In this document: positions 11,914-23,597 of the stretch, piece by piece | How positions within the stretch are numbered: the first letter of the stretch is position 1 | How the letters are laid out: the number at the start of each line of letters is the position of its first letter | Assembly (NCBI GenBank): GCA_004009845.1 | Contig: RMBW01000078.1 | Span: forward strand, 82,665 to 146,664 | Reading direction: 5' to 3' | Length of the DNA stretch: 64,000 nucleotides | Origin: Davidsoniella eucalypti | Lineage: Eukaryota > Ascomycota > Sordariomycetes > Microascales > Ceratocystidaceae | Position numbers and translations under genes: made by a program | Notes under the pieces: model-generated | What the model saw: only the letters and a program-made list of their open reading frames with translations | Database searches by the model: none | Told to the model about the DNA's origin: nothing

Positions 11914-13750
11914 TCACAACTCTTCCTTGCCCTGCGAGGTTGCGCTATAGGTGCCCTCACAGACGGCTGGCGTGCCAATTTCAATCTTGTACACACACTT
12001 CTCGGCTTCCATCACCTTCCAAACCTCCTCAGTCTCGTGGCAGGCCAGCCAGACATCTGTCCGGCGGTTAGGTCCGTTCCAGCAGTTCTGACCGTTCTCA
12101 TACCTGAGCACTAGGCGCTTTCCAACACCAAGACCCTTCCCGTCAGCCTTTTCTTCCTCATCAGACTCTTCCCAGCTGAACTGCTCAAATGTACCCATGT
12201 GGCTCTGGCCGTGACCCTTCTTGCTCTTTTGGTAGGTGCGACCCATCCAGCACACTTCGTACTCGTACTCGCCGGTGTGGATGGAAATGCACTTGTCCTT
12301 GAGGGCACGGAAGATACCCTCTGGGCCATAGTTGCTGTTCAGATCGTCAGTGGCGTCGTTAATTTCACGCAACTTGTTGTCGACGGCTTGGGTAGCTTTA
12401 TCCCTGGCATCGCGCGCGGCCTTGACATTGGCCGACTCGCCAGTGTTCTCAGGTTCAGCTAGAATGCCGTTGTCAACTAGCCATAGGCGCATGGCGATAA
12501 CCTTCTCGCGGACAGTGACCCGTAGAGATTCAGGTAGATACGCCTCAAACTGGAAGACTGTAGTAGTGGAATGAGTGTTAGTAAATTCGATCATGTGTGG
12601 TTGGTACGATGTAAAACGAGATCACTTACGGATATCAGTATCGGAAGGTTCAGACTCTTCAAACTCATTCCAGTTGATGCCACTATGCTCGCCATCATCG
12701 CCCAGGAGAGACGCAAGCTCACTCTCAGTCAAGCGATCGGAAGGATTACCCTGCGCCTGCGCAGCATAGTCTTCCCAGGACTTGACGGCAGCCTTGACAC
12801 CCTCATCGTTGAAGTTAGGGTTGTACTCCTCCTTGAACTTGCGTAGGATATCCTCCAAAAGTCTGACCTTTTCGGTAGCTTCATCACGCTGATCTAGAGC
12901 CTCGTCTAGACCCTTTTTCAAGTTATCGATACGCTCCTTGGCAAGGCTGGTCAGGATACCTAGCTTGCCGGCCTTGACGGGGCCTCTCACAACTCTACCA
13001 CGCTCTGCCTTTTCAGTTTCCTTGAACTTCTCCAGTAGCTCATCGCGCTTTGCCTCCTGCTCCTTGAGTTCCTTTTGTAGTCTAACAAGACGCTCGTCAA
13101 TTTCAAGGCGCAGTTTCTGAGCGGCGCTCAACATTTCATGCTTCTGTTTCAGAGCACGATCGAGTGCAGCTTGCTGTTTGGCAGCCTTTTGGCGAGCAGC
13201 CTTGCCGATCTCAGCACATTTGTTGGGGCACTTGATACCACCAGAACCTGCCCATTCTTCTGTACCATCACAGCACAGGTCATAGTCACATACGCCGTCG
13301 TTGACGTACATGAAAGGCACGTAGGCGCCAACGTGACCGGTGTTGGCGCACCAGAATCCCGGCAGCACAGGCTTGATTTGGGTGGTGCCGGATACGGAGC
13401 CGGTGAGGGGCTGGGGGGGCGAAAGGACATCGATATTGGCGCAGGCAGCAGTGCCGGGCTCGTCAGAGCCATCGGGACAGTCGCACGAGTTGTCGTTAAC
13501 CTGCTTCGGGCTAAGCTTAATATCTGGGTGGTTGATGCATGAGAAGCTATCTTTCGATCCGTAGTGCTGCGAGTCTGAAGAGAAAGAAAAGCGTGTGATG
13601 TTAGTATTAGGTAGAAGACAAGTGTACTCGAGCGAAGAAAAACGGGCTAGAAAGCTTACATTCGGGCCCGACTCCACGTGGCAAGCTTCCGGCCGCCGAA
13701 GCAACGGAAAGCAAGCTGGCGGTTCCGACGAAGAGCGATGATGTCTTCAT
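11914..13750 (-). CDS. gtb1: Glucosidase II beta subunit (PRKCSH/Gtb1), three exons
   Basis: Regulatory and ER-retention subunit of glucosidase II, which trims glucose from N-glycans in the ER. Exons 13750-13660, 13574-12630 and 12557-11914 give 559 residues. Signal peptide about 1-19 (MKTSSLFVGTASLLSVASAA). A Cys-rich LDLa-like region follows (about 38-140), with DNSCDCPDGSDEPG and DGVCDYDLCCDGTEEW. A long charged coiled coil spans about 150-300. The MRH lectin domain, about 420-550, carries CISIHTGEYEYEVCW and the conserved Cys pairs. The C-terminus is KEEL, a variant of the HDEL/KDEL retrieval signal. Both introns have GTAAG donors and keep frame. It shares a divergent promoter with the gene starting at 14403. 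Confidence 0.94.
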
Positions 13751-14402
13751 GGCGATTCGGAAAGCGGCTACTATAGAAGTAGGCGATGGCTTAAAGCTAG
13801 TAGTATGAGCTACTCTCCTACTTTGATAAGAAGCAAACAAACTGCACCAGGCGAGCAAAGCAAACAGTATAGGATGAATAGGGTAGAGGCTATTGTATAG
13901 CTCAAGATGGGGAAGAAGCAGGAGCCAGATATACACAATCGCCGCAATAAGTCTCCCAATAAAGAATGGATGGCAGAGCTCTTGATATTTAGTTGCGCAG
14001 TGGTATGGTATACAACTATCAAAGCTAGTTAACAAGTAGACGAACTCCAGATTAGGCTAGAGCTTTGGCCCCCCAGTAAACAAACTGTCCTGTATACTGT
14101 GTGGGTGTCGTTATAACGGCAAATCTCTGGTTAATCAAGCTGCGCTTACTGGGTATGGCCAGCCGAGCTGAGCTGCTCATGACAAAAATCCTTCAAACTG
14201 TTGTTGATTTTTGAGTCCTTTACAAAAATAGGCATACCCCGACGATTTCAATCCTTGTAACGCTCGTTCTTCCAGTTCAACATTAAGAAAGAAGAATCAC
14301 CGTGAAAAAGAGCCCCTCCATCTTAATTTATCGAGATCGACTCTACCGTGGACGTCCAAATATCTACATATATAGCAACTCCAGCATATCTAATATAAGG
14401 CC
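13751..14402. other. divergent promoter region
   Basis: Holds the 5' regions of the glucosidase II beta gene (leftward) and the GCIP-like gene (rightward). I see no further coding sequence. Specific regulatory motifs cannot be assigned from the sequence alone. Confidence 0.5.
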
Positions 14403-15569
14403 ATGGATCTCAACACGCCCTTTACAAATTCGCCAATCGCCCGGCTGTCGCCTACCGAGCGGGCTAACCTGAAAGTCTTGCGAACGTCCCTAGGCGAGAC
14501 GGAAAAAGAGCTGGAGCGATTCGAGAAGATCCTCTCCGAGCAGTCTTATTACAAAGACGGTGTTCAAGAGATACATGTTGATGGAATCCAGAGCATCAAG
14601 CATATCGGCTTGGTTAGTGACTGTGCCAAGCTCGCCGAGGCCCGATCCACGCAACTCTACTTCTTCATAAGCAACGATCCCTTCACGCCCAGCGCTATCC
14701 AGACGGTGGTCGATGAGATCAGAACCAGCATCGTTCCTGGCCTCAGCATCGGTGCTCTTGCGTACGACTCCAAGTTCTACTCGTTGACATATCGCAAGGA
14801 AATCTGCACCACTTCCAGAAGCTTAGTCCGTGAGATGCGTAACCTCCTTGCATTAATACCCTTAGATGGCCGCGCCTTGCGTGATGAGCGCAGCAAATTA
14901 CGGCCACGCAAATGCATTGGTGGCATTAAGTTAGAGGCTTCCAACGTGGCCGGCCTATCAAACTTTCCTGTGCAGAAATTCTACCTAAAGCGTGTCGAAG
15001 ATAGCAAATCGATGATCGGCGATGTCTACCGGGAACTCAAAGAGTGGAAGGAGGAAGAAGCGGAAAATCTGGGTGGGGGCGGAGATATAAGCAATGAAGA
15101 CTCGGATCATGTCGACGGGGAGGATGAGTTGGCCGCTGCCGAAAACCCAGCACAAGCGATCATTGACCATATTATGATGCCTCCGGCACCTATTCCCGCA
15201 AACGACACGGAAAAGATTCGTGAACGCCTCGAAATGTGCTTACGCAGACTCAAGCTGATCGGCATTCTCTGCGATGCCATAGTGCGTCGGCGTATCAAGA
15301 CGCTACCCAAGTTCCCGTGCGATAATGAGAACACACCAGGACGTCTAGACAAAATAGTCGTGCTGTTGGACAAGATAAACGAGAGGCTCGACGAACTTAC
15401 AGCTTGCTTCTACAGTATGAACAAGCTGAAGGTCGATTGGAACATGGACCAGCTCGTTATAGACTGCATTGGTGTTGCAGATGTGGTGGAAAAGAACTGG
15501 AACGACGAGGATGACGAGTTCAGCAAATGGCTTGAGCGTTTTCGTAGGGAAATTCAAACAACTATCTAA
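14403..15569 (+). CDS. Conserved fungal protein, GCIP (cyclin-D1-binding protein)-like
   Basis: Intronless gene of 388 residues starting at ATG 14403 in MDLNTPFTNSPIARLSP. The protein is predicted largely helical. It has a segment near residues 60-175 (LVSDCAKLAEARSTQLYFF and following), an acidic low-complexity linker at about 220-250 (runs of E, G and D), and a C-terminal helical half ending with an acidic patch NDEDDEFSKW. The organisation resembles fungal proteins annotated as Grap2 and cyclin-D-interacting (GCIP). No catalytic motif or membrane segment is visible. The family call is from general resemblance only; the safe description is a conserved cytosolic or nuclear helical protein. 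Confidence 0.6.
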   Translation: MDLNTPFTNSPIARLSPTERANLKVLRTSLGETEKELERFEKILSEQSYYKDGVQEIHVDGIQSIKHIGLVSDCAKLAEARSTQLYFFISNDPFTPSAIQTVVDEIRTSIVPGLSIGALAYDSKFYSLTYRKEICTTSRSLVREMRNLLALIPLDGRALRDERSKLRPRKCIGGIKLEASNVAGLSNFPVQKFYLKRVEDSKSMIGDVYRELKEWKEEEAENLGGGGDISNEDSDHVDGEDELAAAENPAQAIIDHIMMPPAPIPANDTEKIRERLEMCLRRLKLIGILCDAIVRRRIKTLPKFPCDNENTPGRLDKIVVLLDKINERLDELTACFYSMNKLKVDWNMDQLVIDCIGVADVVEKNWNDEDDEFSKWLERFRREIQTTI

Positions 15570-16167
15570 ATGATAGGAACAAAAGTTTTCAAAGAAACAG
15601 CTCTACGAGGATGGCAGCAAGGGACAAACAAGTAAATTTCTGTTGGTCATGTGGCACGAGAGGGATAGTTTTCATTTGTTTTGGTATGTTTTCGGTTGGG
15701 AAGGAAAGGGAAGGGAAAATAAGACGGGGTGCTAGATGAAGGCTAGCTATGGCCTATATTATTTATATTCAACAATATACTGAATTGTTACTTTTAGTCC
15801 TCGTTCTTTTTACATGGATATCGACATTACCTATCCGCACATTGAATCACTTCATGAAAAGAATCACACTATATTATAAGAAAAGATATTGCGTCAACAG
15901 GAAGAAAATAGATTCAAAGAAGAGAAAAAAAGCTATAAAAATATACATAAGAGATGATACGATGAAGTGATAGAAAGGAAAAGATAATATTGAAAAAACC
16001 AAGTGATTACTAATCAGCAGTGGCACATGAGGTTGCTGTTTTCTTCACTGTGTAACGCTAAAGACAAAGAAGATACATCAATGTAAAGGGAAATCAAAAG
16101 CCCGAAAGCGAATCAAAGTGACAGAATGGGATTCTCCCCTTATTCGCCATTGATATGCGCGGCCCGA
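15570..16167. other. convergent spacer
   Basis: Shared 3' region between the GCIP-like gene (rightward) and the rhamnogalacturonan lyase gene (leftward). AT-rich with A-rich tracts and no gene seen. Transcript ends of both neighbours probably lie here. Confidence 0.5.
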
Positions 16168-18062
16168 TTAAACGCGGATAGAGTGACGACGACGGCGTCT
16201 GAGCTTGGAGTAATCACTGGTACCGGTGCTATTGCTCTTGCAGGCGGACTTGGTCTTCGGCAAGAGGGTTTCAGGAGCATAAGTAGAGTTTGACGAGGTG
16301 CTCTTTAACTCAGACTCAGGCTCAGACTCAGACTTAGCGGTGCTTTTCTCGGTAGAAGAGGTAGTGTTGGTAGCAGAGTCGGCGAAGAGCTCAATGGCAT
16401 CGATGATGATGTTGGGCGACAGGAAAGTGGTACCGTCACTGCCGGACAGAGTACTGATAGTGAAGGTATTCTCACCAGAGACCAGCTTGTCAGAGGGAAT
16501 GGCAATGTCGTACTGTTCGCCGAAGCCACGGTAACCACCGCGCGTCACGCCGCGAGAGTCGATCTTGACAGGGGCAGAGGGAGCATCAGCCGACCAGCCG
16601 TTGACGACGACCTGGGGACGAGCACCGTTAGCCGACAGAGTAGTCGAGATACGCAGAGTGGCAGCGCCGGGAGCAGCAGACAGCGTGGCGCTGATGTTGA
16701 CAGGGTTGTTGACGCTCTTGAAGATAGCCATGGGGAAGTCGGCAGCAACGTTCTTGCCGACAACAAAGGTGCCGGGAGTCCACGAGCTCATGCGGGTGTC
16801 GGAGGGGTGCATGCGCAGGAACTTGTCGCCGTTGAGCAGCTCGAAGGGCTGGCCGTCAAATTCGCCAATCTTGAACAGAGAGTTTGCGGGAGCGGTCACG
16901 TTACTAGCAATGCTCTGCTGAGTAGCAGAGCCGGCAGTCACGGTCACGGAGGTAGAGGCAACCTTGTACTCGGTCTGGTACAGCACCATGGTGTAGGTAC
17001 CAGGCTTCATGTTGGGCGAGGTGAAGGAGCCAGAAGAGCTGGCCTTGGTCCAGTACTGGGCCTCATCGTTGAACCAGTGCACGACGGCCTCAAAGGCAGA
17101 AGTGTCGACGCCAGTAGCGCTACCAGTGACAGTGCCGCGGGCCGAGTTGGCCACGTAGCCGTTGACGTTCAGCTCAGAGAAGAAAGAGGTGTCGAAGTCG
17201 CTAGCCCTGGGAATGCCATCCCGCGAGAAGGTCAGCAGGTATGGGCCGTTCAAGCCCATACGGTTGTCTTCGGTGCGCAGATGGCCCGAGTTCATGTAGA
17301 ATGACAGGTTGACGGTGTCTTCCCCAGCGCGGTTGGAGTTGATGTCGCGCATGAACGGACCGCCGGAAGAAGTCTCAAACTGAGGCACGACAAAGCAGGC
17401 GTGGATGGTCTCGGTGGCATTGCCAAAGGCGCAGTAGGCGTCAGTGTCGATGTGGCGCTCGCTCGAGTAGAACTTGGAGCGGGTTTGGCCGTCAACTATG
17501 AACACATCGGATCCCTCGATGGTCTCGGTAGCGCCAGCAGTTTCGGATGCATCGCCAAAGGGATACTCGAAAGGCAAGACCTCACCGTTCAGGCGAGCCA
17601 GGTAGCGCAGTTCACCGATAGAGGGCTCGGCGGTGATGTAGGTGCCCATGTACAGGTTGGACTCGCCCTCCTTGACAACAATGTACTGAGTCAGAGTGTC
17701 GGTGGTACAGGTGACCTTGATGTAGTTGGCGCTGCCTAAGGAGATTGTTAGATAAACGGCAGCAAGATGGAGTGTGAAGACGATTGCTTACTACCAGTGA
17801 CGTTCTCGACGGTAACGGTAGCCGTTCCGAGACCTGAGCCGATCTGGGTTTCACCGCCCGAAGCCTGAAGCTCGGTGCCGCGGTACTTGATAGAGTTGAG
17901 GTCGCAGTTAGAGCCAACAACAGTAAACACCAGCGAGTTGCCGGAGCCGGCGTCGATGATATAGTTGCTGCCGGAGGTAGTGAAGCCGAACGCGGCCGAG
18001 GTCGACGTGGCGAACAGTAGAGCGCTAGCGCTGAGAGCCTGGAGAGTAGACTGGGCCTTCAT
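16168..18062 (-). CDS. Secreted rhamnogalacturonan lyase, PL4 family, two exons
   Basis: Cleaves the rhamnose-galacturonic acid backbone of pectin rhamnogalacturonan I by beta-elimination. Exons 18062-17792 and 17735-16168 join in phase (VTG|S|SANYIKVTC) to 612 residues. A signal peptide, about 1-23, is followed by AFGFTTSGSNYIIDAGSG, the typical start of the PL4 beta-sandwich domain. A FnIII-like middle part is visible around GTVTGSATGVDTSAFEAV. A C-terminal CBM-like beta domain contains GEFDGQPFELLNG and ends near SPNIIIDAIELFAD. An unusual tail of about 70 residues follows: Ser/Thr/Glu-rich, then Lys-rich, ending LRRRRRHSIRV. Family members normally stop soon after the third domain. Family and export are well supported; the tail's role is unknown. 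Confidence 0.92.
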
Positions 18063-21000
18063 GTTGAAGATCGGTATGTGCGTTAAAGGTAGTAAGAGAG
18101 AAAAGTGAAACTACTGCTGTCCTTGCCAGAAAGAAAGCACGAAAAGAAATACAAAAGTATACAGAAGTGTGTAATGAGAGTCAGGGTTACAGAAGGGCTG
18201 GAGTCTTGTGTTCACGGAACAGACTCAACGGCTAACAAAAGATGAGGCCGGCTTAGAAAGGGAACGAGTGACAACGGAAGAAGTGGTTCCGTCAGACCAG
18301 GAAGTGGCAAATACAAGACAAGGAAAGAAGCGAAGACAAAGAGCACGATCTCAAGGAAGTGAAGTTGGAGAGGAAGAAAGGGAAAAGATATATCTACAAC
18401 GGCGGGTGGTCGGAGTTTTTAAAAGAGTCCATCATGGCAGAGCAGCATGAGAGCATCCGAGAGCCATCATTCCAGGCCCTGGCCAGCTGCTTCTTAGTCG
18501 ACATGTACAGACATAGTACGACTGTATACAATACGTGCCGGGGGCTGCCGCGCCAAGAAAGACCCAGAGGCTTTGTTAGAGAACAGCTTATGCTGGAAGT
18601 TGTCTCCAAGCTTAGAAACCTTCTCATGCTTCCAAGCTCATCCTTCAATCCTTGGAAACCCCTAGATTTTAAAAGCCCGATGTTTCTTTTTTTCTATTGT
18701 TTAGTTTGGTCCAGTTAATGTAACCCTACCGGGTCTTCAAGGCACTTATTCGTATGAATTATGTGATACACGAACTTGTGCTCTTTTTTTTTTACAATTT
18801 ATAGCCTTCAATCATTGTCCAGAATGTAGCTAGTCACGTTGTATCAACTTGTGAGAGACTATGTATGTATACATCGTACTTCACTTGATGGTATATAACC
18901 GAGCAAAGTATTGCATCGATACAAATAGCACCACAATGGCTATGTACTTATCTGTATGCCATATCCAACCTTGCTTGTCGACATGTATGTAAACTCTAAA
19001 ACCGGCCAAGGTCTGAGCATGTGCGTGGGAAATTTGCCAGGGTCATGTAGTATTTATTCGTTCTTTTCAAGCCAGGGATCTCAAGCGGCCGAGCTACATG
19101 TAGACTTTAAAACAATATTTTAGACATTTCTTTGGTCCGGTCCAGCTGCCGAAAATCTTCTTTAGCCGGGCGACCCAGAGGAAAAGGATATAAAAATAAA
19201 AATAAGCAATACGAAAAAGAGGTTCACGTAGGTATCATATCGTGCTTATGATGTACAGATGTATGTACATATATAAGCTACTCAATATGCTTTGGCGTTC
19301 GGCTGTCATTTCCTGCAGCTCTCATGCAGGCACAATTCCTAATGTGTCTATTTTCCGTGTTTGTGTCCAAATACTACTATAGTTAGTGGCCAGTGACATT
19401 TCAAGGAAGTCAGTCAGAGCTTCTTGCTGATGTTCAATGTCTTTACCAAGGTGCTTGGACTTCCTCTTAACCGCCAATCTCGTCTGTCAGGTCACTAATA
19501 CACGCTGATAGTAACATGACTGGTATCTGTAGCGGATGCCTGCTTAGCCTCATACGCTCAAAGCCCTGTCCCTAACATGTGTTCATATGTAGCTCGCTCA
19601 TCTTTGTATATAGCTTGACTGATAGCTTTGCCCGTAACTGCTCCGTGTCTTTTGTTCCGTTAAAAGCCTGGTCAGAATAAAAGTCTTGACAGGCCGTTAT
19701 TCCCCTCTCCCTCTCTTCTCCCAAGCAAAACCCCGATTTCCTAACGTAGATTGAATACTACTCTAACATATGCAAGATACGGTAGCAGCAAAAGCCCGCT
19801 TCAGATTTCAATATCCGCCGACATGTCTCGATAAAAATGTCTCTGGCAAGACACGAAGCCCCTCTACTTTTGCTTGGCGTATATTCAGCCTTGTTTCTCC
19901 TCTGTCTGACAAGATCCCAGACTCTTTTCGTTCTTCTTTTCTGTTCTTCTTGGGCTTGTTCTAGCGTTGCATTCAATCTCCTAGGGGAAGTTCAGGCCCG
20001 TGTGTCAACAGAGAGTCGTAGCGCTAACAAAAAGCAAAAGGACTAAAACACCAAGTATACATGTACAGATTATATAGTTAGTCTAAGAACGTCATGGAAC
20101 ATGTAGTTTTAAGTAGTTTCTGTTTGCTCGTCAGGCTTCTGCCTTTAATTTCCATGCCAGCGATATAGTCTTAAACCCAGCAAAACTTTGAACAATCACA
20201 ATCATGATTCCCCCAAAACAATGTTCTCGAGTTTTTGCCAGTCAAGGAATCCGTTCTTCTAGTCTGGCCAGTGTACTTTTCACCACATGATGAACGTGAT
20301 AGATCGGCTTAATTTTCATCTTTAAACATACTGATCTCTATTCCAGAAGAAGTAAATCAAGGCTTGTTTTATGTATTATTCCCATATTAGCAACATTGCA
20401 TAGACTTTCACTTGCTGCGCATGCCTACTTGTCTTATCTCTTTCTCCCACATTACTGTATGACATGACTGGCCTCTTCTTGGAAGATATTCTTAGCGGCG
20501 TCTCTCGCTGTTCTTTTTTAGAGTCTTTGATGATCAAACACCAACATGGCCAGTATAAGAAACAAGTGCAATGGTGATCAACATCCGTGGGGTCAGACGG
20601 ACATCTTGAAACCCCGCCTCATTACTGGAGTCACTAGATGAACTCATAATGAAAGTTGGTTGGCTATTTATCGATCGATGAAGGAAAAAAACGTGTCGGC
20701 GCCTTTTCCGAAGATCGACTTCAAGTGAACTCTAAGTTTAGAATCCCTTTCGTGGACCAAAAAAATAATACAAAGGAACAACTACCGAAGATCATTCACT
20801 ACAGCGATCATGTCTCATCAGAGGTTATCTTCTCCGAGATATTCAGCCTTGCTTCTTTTGTAGCTATCGCAAAAGGTTCCTCTTCGGCGTCTTTGCTCCA
20901 ATAATGTCTTTGCTTTCTCTGGCAATATGGCATGATATATGTTCCTTTGTTTCGCCCGATGCTCTAGTATACGCAAACTAAACCGAACAACGAAATACAC

Positions 21001-23187
21001 GTTTTAACTCAATGGCCTAGGGTAAATAGAAGTTGAATTCCTTCGTAAAATATTACTACTATACTAGAAATACAACGTCATTAGGATCAACAGCACACCA
21101 CGGACTGGCATCCTTTTCATCTAAAACACGTGAATGGACAGAAGAATGGTACATGTCTAGGCCACAAGCCGAGAAAAATAGAAAAACACTTGACAAATAA
21201 TGGATCCAAAGTCTAGATCATACTACAAATATCTATTTTTGGTCGAGTTCAGCACCACCAAGGTTTTTTTTCTTCTTCATTTAGTTCCTTTCTTGTATTA
21301 TCAAACAACAAGTTATGAAAAAAGTCTTAACTCTTTTCTCTTGTGTCAACTAGACTTGGATAGAGAATAAGGAACGTCTAGTGTCTCGCAAATATTATTT
21401 TTGTTATCTAGATGATTGGTTGTAGGGGACAATGCTAGGGTTATTAGTAGTCCGCGGCTTTCATTTATTCCCTACTTCTTTTTCTACTCTCTCTCTCTCT
21501 CTTGTTATAACTACTGATATTTTAGTAATGTAGTATGTTCCGCGTTGAAACATTGCTTATATTATTTCCCAAATAAATAGTTATTGAATTTTTTCTTTTT
21601 ATAAAAAATAGATTGAGAGATCATCCTATAGCGCTTTAGGGCTTAGTATTGTAGCTAGGACGACTTTCTGCTTAGATGTATGTAACTGTACCAGGTTCTA
21701 GCATTAGTTACTTGGTATCAACTTTATTATTAATAATTTTCTTAGTAGAACTGTATAAATTAGTCCAAAAGATAGCTTAGAGTGTTATATTCCTTGGTAC
21801 TTGTAGATTGGTAAAATACTTATCCTTATCCTTCGGAGTAGGGTATCACTGTGTTGTGGTTTCTCTCTATTCGAGACTTTCAAGGGTAACATATTTCCTC
21901 AAAGTCTCCTACCACTTATTGTGTATGGGACAACACAATCTCGCCACGAATTATGGACATACTGTTATCGAAGAACAAATTCACATGATAGACCTTTACA
22001 AATTAGATAGACAATGGGAAATACAAAGATACCATAGTAAAGGGATATAAGGGTGGTTAGTAGCAACATGTGGTGTAACCATCTTGGAGGGCAACTTCTC
22101 GTTGGAAAATGGAAAGTACGTGTCGATGTAGAAATCCTAAATTATCGTTGTGCGACATAGACATAGACCTCACCCCTCAAGTGAAAAGTAAGAGTGAAAA
22201 CATATAGACCTGCCTGGACAACTGCTTTGTAGTAGATCGCTTTATAGAAACCCTTAATAAGATAAGATCCCCCTAGTAGGCGTAGTATAGCTGTGATAAA
22301 GACAAAAGACAGAGAACTATCGATCCTGTTTCAAGCAAACCATCAAGATGAGACTTTTCATATCTATAAAAGATGGGATAATACGAGAATCGATATCCGT
22401 CAAAGAAAGCCCGCCGCTAAAGAGAGGTGGAATTAACGCCTATGACTATTCTCTGTTAGTTTCCCTATGGCCTCTTTCTTGCTTTTGTAACGTAAGTTCA
22501 ATTTTAAATAAGACGGAGATTAGGTGAATCTGAGTAGACTTAGAGGCTAGGTGTAAGAGACTAAGGCCTGATAGTATTAGCCAAGGCATGCCTTGTCGCT
22601 ACTAGGTTGTGACTATAAATATGGACCGACTCCCTCTGGATAGTAGTCTTAGTTTTCCTTTCTTCTTCATCGGTCTCAACTTATTTAGACCAATACGATA
22701 CCTTTTTTCACAATCCTCGTATACTCTCACACTAGGAGCAAAGAAAAGCAGTACTAAAGATATCGATTTTAACGCTAACATGACTTTCCTCGAGTCAGAT
22801 ATCAGCATTTTGTGTATGTACTTGTATCTATCATTTGAATCGGGGCACTATTATCTTGTTGCAACATGAAGGTATCTTCAAATTGAATGCAGTCAATTCT
22901 GAGCACCTCCCTAGAAGTCAGCATTTGTAGTTAGGCAGATTCTGGGTATGTTCCTAATCTGTTCGGTATGGCATTGTAGCCGAGGGGATTTTCTTATCCA
23001 GCGCCACTGAGGGTCAATCTAAGCGGTCTCGGCCGATGTTGCTGGTATGTAACAAAAAGATGATTCTTAGTGTGAACAGCCGCCGGCGCTCTAGACAGGG
23101 GGTTATTCTCGGCACACCGGGAGCTAGAAAATCCGGAGCTCCGAGCACTATATATAAGACATTAACATTAGACACCATATCGAATTC
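18063..23187. other. 5.1 kb gene-free stretch
   Basis: The first few hundred bases are the promoter of the rhamnogalacturonan lyase gene. The rest is AT-rich with many short open frames, none resembling a known family and none joined by convincing splice sites. A (CT)n run lies near 21488-21500. A GC-richer patch with a GGAGCT...GAGCTC inverted motif lies just upstream of tRNA-Ser. I cannot exclude noncoding transcripts. Confidence 0.5.
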
Positions 23188-23268
23188 GGCAACGTGCCTG
23201 AGTGGTTAAAGGGTATGACTAGAAATCATATGGATTCGTCCTCACAGGTTCGAATCCTGTCGTTGTCG
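23188..23268 (+). tRNA. tRNA-Ser(AGA)
   Basis: An 81-base type II tRNA. The acceptor stem GGCAACG pairs with CGTTGTC, with discriminator G. Box A is around TGAGTGG and box B is GGTTCGAATCC. The anticodon loop TAGAAA gives anticodon AGA. A long variable arm (GGATTCGTCCTC) is present, as expected for serine. There is no intron, and a T-rich Pol III terminator follows at about 23276. The sequence closely resembles known fungal tRNA-Ser(AGA). Confidence 0.95.
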
Positions 23269-23597
23269 CGCTATCATTTTTGTCCTTTTTGGTCATGTAT
23301 AGTTACATGCTATCATTGTAGTTTAAATCAGTTATTAGAATCATCAACTCTTGACTTTTAACATTTTCTTTTTATACATAACCATGTAGCTAGTTCTCGT
23401 AATTGTAATTACAGCGTGGAAGCAAAACATTTCCCATCATCGTATCCATCTAGCTCTAAACGCATGAATCATAATCTTCTATCATCCAAGTACATATCTT
23501 GACACAAAACTCCTATTTGGACAAAAGCCAAATCCAAGAAAAAACGCCTTTGTCTAAAGACGAAGGACACTACCAAAACAAATGGTTCAAATGCCAC
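23269..23597. other. spacer between tRNA-Ser and the HET gene
   Basis: AT-rich spacer with T runs just after the tRNA (Pol III termination) and the probable 3' untranslated region of the HET gene. No gene seen. Confidence 0.5.

Noticed and set aside
16298..17739. Several plus- and minus-strand open frames over the rhamnogalacturonan lyase gene
   Set aside because: They are Ser/Leu/Ala-rich shadows of the PL4 coding sequence in other frames.
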